14,977 bases of DNA from contig JAUCNG010023342.1 of assembly GCA_032353305.1 (NCBI GenBank), forward strand, positions 1 to 14,977, given 5' to 3'. The stretch is from Cephalothrix spiralis. Taxonomy: Eukaryota; Nemertea; Palaeonemertea; Archinemertea; Cephalotrichidae. The notes beneath the pieces were generated by a model, which searched no databases, was not told the DNA's origin, and saw nothing but the letters and a program-made list of their open reading frames with translations. Positions within the stretch are counted from its first letter, which is position 1; every line of letters starts with the position of its first letter. The position numbers were made by a program, and so were the translations under genes. Below, in pieces: positions 11,601-14,977 of the stretch.

Positions 11601-12144
11601 AAATTTTCAAAAACTGAAAATTATTTTCTGGGTGTTTCAGACAAAAATCCAAGTCATTTTAGTTTTTTTAAACTTAGATTTTGTTATTACCGGTACTTAG
11701 GGTTAGGGTTTGGGATAGGTTTTTGGTTTGGGGTTAGGGTTTGGGATATGGTTAGGGTTTGGGTTTTATGTTAGGGTTCCTTTTTTGAAAAAGTTTGTTT
11801 AGTTTTATTCCTAGCTGTTTAACACCCAGAAAATAATTTTCTGTATTTGAAAATTTCGAAAAAATTTCTAAGTCAAAATTCCCTACCTAAATCTTCGGAC
11901 TATTGAACCTTCGGACTATAGAACCTTCGGACTATAGAACCCTTCTCAAATTGATTATGCTTTCTTAAACTTACAGCTTCATCGACAACATTTGAATATT
12001 CGTTGGCCAATTCCTGAAACAAAACTATCAATGTGCAGTGTGAAAGTTAATATTGATGATTTGGACTATGATGAAAAATCTCAATTACATCGGATTAAAT
12101 CATTAAATGGCAAACATTTCGAACATTTAAAGGATATTGGATGA
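2438..12144 (+). CDS. RLIG1: RNA ligase 1 (RNA 5'-phosphate and 3'-OH ligase), seven coding exons
   Basis: Joining 2438-2654, 3211-3362, 3621-3705, 7841-7928, 9733-9839, 10858-11030 and 11977-12144 gives 990 nt with no internal stop: 329 residues against 325 in human RLIG1. All introns are GT-AG. The family is a nucleotidyltransferase that first adenylates an active-site lysine with ATP, then joins 5'-phosphate to 3'-OH RNA ends. The motif I lysine (human Lys57) is K60 in EKVDG. WARLDRKPNK follows from about residue 75, then DDNGHIPGWVP, DLLEQ/NLLSQ-TLELVGTN and LGSK. Motif IV is EGLVWH (E261), and the motif V region is LFKLHRQHL (K274) followed by WPIP. These blocks match the human protein as I know it. 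The start at 2438 is chosen because the protein then begins just before the conserved IPCVF, as in human, and the context GTTATGG is favourable. No lesion is seen, so the gene looks functional. Intron 3 hosts an antisense ankyrin-kinase pseudogene. Confidence 0.95.
2696..3003. mobile_element. 308-bp TIR element (MITE) in RLIG1 intron 1, TA duplication
   Basis: Left end CACAGGTTTATGGAACC and right end GGTTCCATAAACCTGTG are exact 17-bp inverted repeats. TA stands directly outside each end (2694-2695 and 3004-3005), as expected of Tc1/mariner-type insertion. No transposase frame fits inside, so it would be non-autonomous. It starts 41 bp after the exon 1 donor. A GGTTGAACCC box inside resembles a tRNA B box but no A box accompanies it. 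Confidence 0.75.
3211..3362 (+). CDS. RLIG1: RLIG1 coding exon 2
   Basis: The acceptor is a pyrimidine-rich TTTCTCTCTCTATTAG ending at 3210. The exon begins KPWLWARLDRKPNK, almost the human sequence, then a lysine-rich stretch, a segment with two cysteines (KCSGCTG) and TFTWTAEDLK. It leaves in phase 0 at the donor GTAATG (3363). The CSGC insertion-like segment differs from human and accounts for part of the extra length. Confidence 0.95.
3459..3464 (-). terminator. Possible antisense poly(A) signal AATAAA
   Basis: This is the nearest AATAAA on the minus strand after the ankyrin-kinase stop, about 390 bp away. Use of it would make the transcript cross RLIG1 exon 3 in antisense. Such hexamers are frequent by chance in AT-rich DNA. 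Confidence 0.2.
3621..3705 (+). CDS. RLIG1: RLIG1 coding exon 3
   Basis: The acceptor is TTTTTGCTTCAG ending at 3620. The exon encodes EWIPA, then VNGMPHPDDNGHIPG, matching the human INGNPVPDENGHIPG block. The donor GTAAG at 3706 splits the glycine codon in phase 1. The next exon is 4.1 kb away because the antisense ankyrin-kinase sequence occupies the intron. Confidence 0.95.
3853..4869 (-). other. Protein kinase domain of the ankyrin-kinase pseudogene
   Basis: Reading through the TAA, the domain shows the glycine loop IAQGGFGKV (first glycine replaced by alanine), the ATP-binding lysine in IAVKVL, the catalytic loop HKDLKLQN (HRD arginine replaced by lysine; aspartate at 4405-4407), DFG in KIADFGLAD, APE in YCAPE, and the helix F aspartate in SDVYNLG. 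Thus all catalytic residues except the helix C glutamate are encoded. HKD rather than HRD is seen in some active kinases. The tail of about 85 residues is unassigned. Confidence 0.9.
4690..4692 (-). other. In-frame TAA at the kinase helix C glutamate position
   Basis: The frames on both sides are the same, so this is a nonsense change and not a frameshift. Counting back from the HTNVV block, the stop falls 13 residues before the second valine, the spacing of the conserved helix C glutamate in protein kinases. GAA to TAA is one substitution. Confidence 0.8.
5400..6960 (-). repeat. 198-bp tandem repeat encoding paired ankyrin repeats
   Basis: The minus strand alternates two ankyrin types. Type A is DGWSPLMIAS-GHLKVVEELLKAGADVN and type B is NGATALSIASRNGHDQVV followed by KLLEFNANANQ. 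A plus B is 66 codons, and the landmark CCAACCATCG (+ strand) recurs near 6845, 6647, 6449, 6251, 5879 and 5681, that is about every 198 bp apart from one shortened unit. Around 14 repeats are recognisable, with two divergent ones (about 5380-5500) before the linker. Units are nearly identical in nucleotides, pointing to recent duplication or conversion. Confidence 0.88.
6075..6115 (-). other. 28-bp deletion and frameshift in the ankyrin array
   Basis: In sister repeats 30 nt (encoding FNANANQAES) lie between the KLLE and DGWSP codons. Here only 2 nt remain, followed by an extra in-frame CCG in the SPPLM codons. The unit is about 173 bp instead of 198 and the frame shifts, ending the upstream frame in HRH-stop. 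The ATG at 6072 is the methionine of the repeat's PLM and not a true start. Confidence 0.85.
6957..7252 (-). pseudogene. Degraded 5' part of the ankyrin-kinase pseudogene
   Basis: Positions 6966-6991 are identical to the VEELLKAGA-coding segment of the intact repeats, and the minus strand upstream reads GGCTDLQIRS then GHFKV, a worn DGCTPLMIAS-GHLKV, with a frame break between. A stop follows the GADA codons at about 6957. A frame continues to 7252 with an N-terminal stretch (FQLFCYCSRC...) that I do not recognise. The true start of the gene is not identifiable, and the original may be truncated. Confidence 0.6.
7253..7840. other. Rest of RLIG1 intron 3, no feature
   Basis: AT-rich sequence between the ankyrin-kinase remnant and exon 4. 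It would have held the upstream region of the antisense gene. Neither a coding remnant nor a clear repeat was seen. Confidence 0.5.
7841..7928 (+). CDS. RLIG1: RLIG1 coding exon 4
   Basis: The acceptor TTCTGTATTTTAG ends at 7840. The exon completes the split glycine and encodes WVPVLPDNRQYLWH, then VDLKLGLALILR, corresponding to human WVPVEKNNKQYCWH and the EIALVLK segment. It leaves in phase 2 through AG|GTATGTC. The open frame around it (7795-7995) is only flank read-through. Confidence 0.94.
8063..8412. mobile_element. Inverted-repeat element in RLIG1 intron 4
   Basis: Left arm 8063-8104 (GGATCAAACTAGTACC then ATAAATATATCAGTATAAAT) is matched in reverse by 8368-8412. The shared core ATAAATATATCAGTATAAAT is 20 bp exact, with an indel next to it in the GTACC part. 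The roughly 260-bp interior has a weaker nested dyad around GAGAATC (8220-8285) and no coding frame. No certain target duplication. Probably a small DNA-transposon derivative. Confidence 0.6.
8679..9144. mobile_element. 466-bp TTAA-flanked TIR element containing a CGTAAAC minisatellite
   Basis: Left end AGAGGGTCTGGAAGGG and right end CCCTTCCAGACCGTCA are inverted repeats with 14 of 16 matches. TTAA stands directly outside both (8675-8678 and 9145-9148); the longer CATTAAA is also duplicated (8673-8679, 9143-9149). TTAA duplications are typical of piggyBac and Kolobok transposons. The interior is a degenerate array of CGTAAA(A)C units, densest at 8698-8940 and again at 9080-9120. No transposase frame, so non-autonomous. 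Confidence 0.75.
8698..8945. repeat. CGTAAAC-type minisatellite
   Basis: Dozens of variants of CGTAAAC, CGTAAAAC and CCGTAAA follow one another with short spacers; scattered copies continue at 9080-9120. It forms the inner filling of the TTAA-flanked element. Frames across it are repeat artefacts rich in RFT codons. Confidence 0.8.
9150..9732. other. Rest of RLIG1 intron 4
   Basis: Contains a GC-rich patch GGCCGCAGGCCGGCCCC (9178-9194) and a CTCGCCTTGCTCCGCTCAGC patch (about 9384-9405), both unlike the AT-rich surroundings and probably pieces of dispersed repeats. No boundaries or coding remnants were found. Confidence 0.4.
9733..9839 (+). CDS. RLIG1: RLIG1 coding exon 5
   Basis: The acceptor is TTTAACTTTTAAG ending at 9732. 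The exon encodes a proline-rich start (RPAPE), then TTVPLSNLLSQTLELVGTN, matching the human AVPLSDLLEQTLELIGTN, and NVNANGY. The donor GTAAGTA at 9840 leaves phase 1. Confidence 0.95.
10010..10260. other. Very AT-rich low-complexity stretch in intron 5
   Basis: Runs of A and T with few G or C, no periodicity and no frame. Nothing recognisable. Confidence 0.6.
10465..10673. mobile_element. Inverted-repeat element in RLIG1 intron 5
   Basis: AGGATATGTGGTAAT at 10471-10485 is the exact reverse complement of 10653-10667. With TGGTG before it and CACCA after it, the arms are 21 bp with one mismatch. Related sequence extends outwards less well (GCGCCTCC at the left, GGCAGCACC at the right). The AT-rich interior is 167 bp. 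Probably a small non-autonomous DNA element; ends and target duplication are not resolved. Confidence 0.5.
10858..11030 (+). CDS. RLIG1: RLIG1 coding exon 6 (motif IV)
   Basis: The acceptor TTCTATTTTCAG ends at 10857. Joining to exon 5 gives NLGSKAAPLHFLVQHG, as in the human LGSKKHPLHLLIPHG. The exon carries SMTEWFNGTSAGKLEGLVWHC with the motif IV glutamate E261, and ends in LFK (K274) at the donor GTAAAC, phase 0. Confidence 0.95.
11105..11236. repeat. GGATTCCG cluster with 16-bp palindrome
   Basis: GGATTCCG or close variants recur at about 11105, 11152, 11180 and 11220. The last is a perfect 16-bp palindrome GGATTCCGCGGAATCC (11220-11235). A second dyad TGACCG-GATAT-CGGTCA sits at 11195-11211. 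Possibly part of an old element at the start of intron 6. Confidence 0.5.
11511..11941. mobile_element. 431-bp foldback element with telomere-like loop in RLIG1 intron 6
   Basis: Left arm (11511-11640) and right arm (about 11818-11941) are inverted repeats over roughly 125 bp, sharing GAAAATTATTTTCTGGGTGT, TTCGAAATTTTCAAA, AATTTTGACTT and GTCCGAAGATTTAGGTA in order. Each outer end has tandem 16-bp copies of TATAGTCCGAAGGTTC. The centre is a G-rich TTAGGG/TTTGGG tract. No coding frame. It ends 35 bp before the exon 7 acceptor, so a long RNA hairpin would form next to the splice site. Confidence 0.85.
11697..11778 (+). repeat. Interstitial telomere-like TTAGGG/TTTGGG tract
   Basis: Irregular units TTAGGG, TTTGGG and TTTTGGTTTGGGG make many runs of three or four G on the + strand, enough for G-quadruplex formation. 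TTAGGG is the animal telomere unit, but the mixing with TTTGGG and the position in the loop of the foldback argue for an element component and not a true telomere remnant. Confidence 0.7.
11977..12144 (+). CDS. RLIG1: RLIG1 coding exon 7 (C-terminus)
   Basis: The acceptor TTAAACTTACAG ends at 11976. The exon encodes LHRQHLNIRWPIPETKL, matching the human VHRHHLGLCWPIPDT, then a variable acidic stretch and a C-terminus ending HFEHLKDIG before TGA at 12142-12144. The human protein ends in a similar LKDI, which supports this as the natural end. Confidence 0.95.
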   Translation, partial: LHRQHLNIRWPIPETKLSMCSVKVNIDDLDYDEKSQLHRIKSLNGKHFEHLKDIG

Positions 12145-12191
12145 AAAGAAATACTCATGTACAGGTTATGCCACAAAAGTGTTCGAAATAC

Positions 12192-12197
12192 AATAAA
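12192..12197 (+). terminator. RLIG1: RLIG1 poly(A) signal AATAAA
   Basis: Canonical AATAAA in GAAATACAATAAAAGTTC, 48 bp after the stop codon. It would give a very short 3' UTR. No other comparably placed hexamer was noticed. Confidence 0.6.
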
Positions 12198-12199
12198 AG

Positions 12200-13760
12200 T
12201 TCATACATTTGATCAGAAATACATAAAACAGGATCTGGGGTTAATATGGAATTTCATGTGCTACTGCTATCTGGTCCTATTTGGCTTTTCGTTAAGTAAA
12301 GCCGTGAAATAACGAGAAGAAATCTTGGAGAATAATTTGAATAACATTACAAAAATAAGTTTGTATATACATGTAGTATCAATTGACACGAGATAATCTA
12401 GAATTTAACACCTGTATACGTGTAAAACACTTACGATATGTACACAATTACAATAACAACATCTTTATTTCGAGTAGTATCGACTGTGCTTGGGCCAGCT
12501 TGGCATAATATTATAATGACGTTTCATCGTCATATTGTACTTAGCGACGGCCTGTCCACTAGGCCTATGTTGACCACCAAAATATCCAATAAGGAGCAAT
12601 TACAAAAATATCCACGCAGGATCAGGCTTAACTCATAGAGTTATACAGCAGAAAAATTAAATTAGCAGCTCAACAATTGGGCAGTGCATTTGTGTTAAGG
12701 ACAATTGCACTAATATCTAGGACTTAAATCTTGGGCTTCTTGTCCGCTCCTGGTACATGAACCATGTCGTATTTCGAATGATACTATAAGAAGTCAAGAC
12801 GGACTACATGTATATCACATAGAAGGTAGTTGTCTTGAACTAAATGGGTTAGCAACTATTAACTTATATCTAAATGAAATAGAACCGATTAATGATTCTA
12901 AACTAAAATATATTTTGTACATAGACTTAACAAAATACTTCGGTTCTATTTCACTTTATAGACATAAGTTAATAGTATATAACCAGGAATATTATGTGTA
13001 TTCCTGATATAATTGATACATATAGCCGTGAAGGTATTTGTGTTTGAAATTGAAGGGGGTACCGGTGGTCACTGGGACCGGTGTACAACGTTACACACAT
13101 AATGACTACCGGTTAACAGTTCCCCAGTCACTTCAAATGGCAATTTTAAGAAAGAGGCATCGTTTAAAGTCAATAAAGAATAAAATTTTGAATAAAAAAT
13201 ATACGATTATTTGAATTTATTAGCTTTGCATTTTAGACCCTCTCCAGGAGTCACCCCTAGAGTTTATAATGTTGATTCTAGTCACAATCAGATTGGCCAA
13301 TATAGTCTGTCATTCGAAACGATTAGTTTAAATATTCTTCAAGACCTGTGATTGGCCCTCATTCATGCGATAGCGCCATCTATGAATTTGGCACGAGTAA
13401 TGAAGACCACTGTTCAGTTCCATAGGATGTAGTATTGTAATATTATAAGTACACAGAATAGTACATGTCATTTTTACAATCTTGCTACCCAAAGGAACGG
13501 CATGCGCGGCCTGGTATTTTTTGGTGTACATACGTAGAGGTATATGTATTACACCGTTACTGGTGCAGGTGGTGGGTAAGCCGGTTGGTTCCAATCGTAA
13601 TACATATATTGTGGACGCCAATTCGCTCCTTGGTCCATGGTTTCCCGCTGAAAACAATCAAAGATTCATTTATTTACTGATTATGTTTCGTTCTGCATTT
13701 GATAGCCAAAAATATGAATTCTAAATGTCCATTATACCAACGGTCAGCAATTGGTATGCT
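12200..13760. other. 3' flank of RLIG1, no gene
   Basis: Short open frames on both strands (for example 12438-12638, 13328-13657, 13465-13724) have no recognisable protein features and overlap each other. A GGTACCGGTGGTCACTGGG / ACCGGTTAACAGTTCCCCAG pair at 13050-13130 shows partial dyad symmetry. The 138-bp hairpin inside is listed separately. Confidence 0.5.
12847..12984. mobile_element. 138-bp hairpin (short inverted-repeat element)
   Basis: Left arm 12847-12888 (GGTTAGCAACTATTAACTTA ... TGAAATAGAACCGA) and right arm 12940-12984 (TCGGTTCTATTTCA ... TAAGTTAATAG ... AACC) pair with small indels across a 51-bp loop. No coding capacity and no certain target duplication. Consistent with a minimal foldback or MITE. 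Confidence 0.65.
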
Positions 13761-14110
13761 CAGTGCTCCAAGTTGTCCTATTTTCCGATGATGTGTACTA
13801 CTTTGTCCTACTTTTTAGATTGATGTCCTACTTTTTAGCAAATTAGACCAAAATAATAATTTTTCTGCCTTATTTTGAGGCTAATTTTGCAAATTTTTCG
13901 GCCTGCGCCTACGGCGCTTACTTTTTTAACTTTCTTATTTTTATCTTTGTTTATTGCTAATTAGATATCTGACTACATGTACTTGATAACTTTACCTAAC
14001 GATAACACTATAAATAACTAGATATATTGGCTTATTTATGTGGTTTTATATTGTCCTACTTAATTTCCGAAAAAATCCTACTTTTTTGTAAGGGCAGACT
14101 TGGAACACTG
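13761..14110. mobile_element. 350-bp hAT-like MITE with 6-bp target duplication
   Basis: Left end CAGTGCTCCAAG and right end CTTGGAACACTG are inverted repeats with one mismatch, starting with the CAGTG typical of hAT transposons. TATGCT is directly repeated flush outside both ends (13755-13760 and 14111-14116). Inside are repeated TGTCCTACTTTTT blocks near both ends and a GGCCTGCGCCTACGGCGC patch. No transposase frame. Confidence 0.8.
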
Positions 14111-14245
14111 TATGCTTTTACAATTCTTGATAATGAATGAAAATGGAAGAGATTGGACCGTTGACGATCGTTACATGTCGTTATTTCAGTAGTTTTCGTG
14201 GGATAAAAGCGTTAATTACATTGTAAATTGAAGATTTGTAACTGC

Positions 14246-14492
14246 TAAGGCCTTTTTTTAATAACATGGTTTACGGACAAACTTTTCAATAAATCCATCC
14301 GCCGGCGGTAAAATGTTTTTTTATTATTTCCATTTTCGACGTTTTTTTTCATTTGACGTCTGGCATTTTCGTCAGCAGAAAAAAAAACAACATTATATTG
14401 GTTTCTGAAAATGTACGTCGCCGGCGGTAATTTTTTTTTCATTTTCCTGAAATTTTCACCGACGTAAATCAATTAATTTAAAAAAAGCCTTA
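14246..14492. mobile_element. 247-bp inverted-repeat element with CGCCGGCGG palindromes
   Basis: Left end TAAGGCCTTTTTTTAATAA is mirrored by TTTAAAAAAAGCCTTA at the right end, and further inwards GTTTACGG by CGTAAATC. Two copies of CGCCGGCGGTAA (14300-14311 and 14419-14430) lie inside, each with a G/C palindrome in otherwise AT-rich DNA. The 75-codon minus-strand frame across it looks like chance. Target duplication not resolved. Confidence 0.55.
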
Positions 14493-14539
14493 CTGAGTGA
14501 ATAAAAAGTGAAACTGTTACAATTCAAGTTGTTCAAGAT

Positions 14540-14602
14540 AAATTTACATTAGTAATAAATAAATTTACATTAGTAATAAATAAATTTACATTAGTTATAA
14601 AT
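14540..14602. repeat. 21-bp tandem repeat, three copies
   Basis: A 21-bp unit beginning AAATTTACATTAG and ending TAATAAAT occurs three times without gaps; the third copy has one substitution (A to T). Recent slippage or unequal exchange. Confidence 0.9.
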
Positions 14603-14977
14603 ACCTTATTTTCTGATTCCTCTTGTATTGTATGTACATGGGTGGATAAGCACAGTCATAAAAGCTTGGTTGAGCTGAAATTAATAAATTTATTATGATA
14701 ATTCAGTGTTACATATCTACAGGGTGTCCCAATATTATGGAAAACAGTCAGATGAGGTCATATTGTGACTTGACATATTGTGCTTGTGATCACTAGGGGG
14801 AACAGGGTATTCTCTTTCAAATGAAATGCATTTGGTGCAAATCTGTCTAGCAACAACTGAGCTACATAAATTTCCCTAAAAGACCAGTTACGAATTCACA
14901 AGCCTAAAAATGGACTTTCACGGAGCACGGACGGAATGCTTAAAATCGTGAAATCACGGACTTATTCAAGAAATGAG
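14603..14977. other. Right edge, possible start of another dispersed repeat
   Basis: ACAGGGTGTCCCAATATTATGG at about 14719-14740 resembles the CAGGGTGTCCC-type ends seen on some animal DNA transposons, but the partner end would lie outside the window. A CACGGA-type repeat (CACGGAGCACGGACGG, ATCACGGACT) occurs at 14919-14961. No coding frame. Confidence 0.3.

Noticed and set aside
11697-11778. True telomere or chromosome fusion site
   Set aside because: Units are irregular TTAGGG/TTTGGG and lie in the loop of a foldback element inside an intact gene.
13328-13724. Overlapping frames on both strands as genes
   Set aside because: No recognisable motif, mutually overlapping, and composition like the flank.
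14245-14472. 75-codon lysine-rich minus frame
   Set aside because: Lies within the inverted-repeat element and its lysines come from T-runs on the + strand.

Overview
The window is animal nuclear DNA: AT-rich, low coding density, GT-AG introns, and many short inverted-repeat elements. The only gene that appears intact is a seven-coding-exon + strand gene (2438-12144). Its exons join in phase into a 329-residue protein that I recognise as the orthologue of human RLIG1 (formerly C12orf29), the ATP-dependent RNA ligase that joins 5'-phosphate and 3'-hydroxyl RNA ends. The protein is clearly diverged from the vertebrate form, introns are up to 4.1 kb, and the repeat content suggests an invertebrate. 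A marine lophotrochozoan such as a bivalve is my guess, but the sequence alone does not settle it.

Layout. Positions 1-2437 are non-coding 5' flank with a short minisatellite at the left edge, a 32-bp palindrome and degenerate repeats. Exons 1-3 of RLIG1 lie at 2438-3705. Intron 1 holds a 308-bp element with inverted ends and a TA duplication. Intron 3 (3706-7840) contains, on the opposite strand, an intronless ankyrin-repeat/protein-kinase gene (about 7020 down to 3853). It has a 198-bp higher-order ankyrin repeat and a complete set of kinase motifs, but it is broken by an in-frame TAA, a 28-bp deletion and further frame breaks at its 5' end. I call it a young pseudogene. Exon 4 is at 7841-7928. 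Intron 4 carries two more inverted-repeat elements, one flanked by TTAA and filled with a CGTAAAC-type minisatellite. Exon 5 (9733-9839), exon 6 (10858-11030) and exon 7 (11977-12144) follow. Intron 5 has another inverted repeat. Intron 6 has a 431-bp foldback element whose loop is G-rich and telomere-like. A poly(A) signal lies 48 bp after the stop codon.

The 3' flank (12200-14977) is non-coding but rich in small elements: a 138-bp hairpin, a 350-bp hAT-like element with a 6-bp target duplication, a 247-bp inverted-repeat element with two CGCCGGCGG palindromes, and a 21-bp x 3 tandem repeat.

The two genes show no functional link in the sequence; their relation is nesting. If the ankyrin-kinase locus is transcribed, it would run antisense to the RLIG1 pre-mRNA, and possibly to exon 3 if transcription continues past its stop. 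No CRISPR array, operon, rRNA or tRNA was seen.
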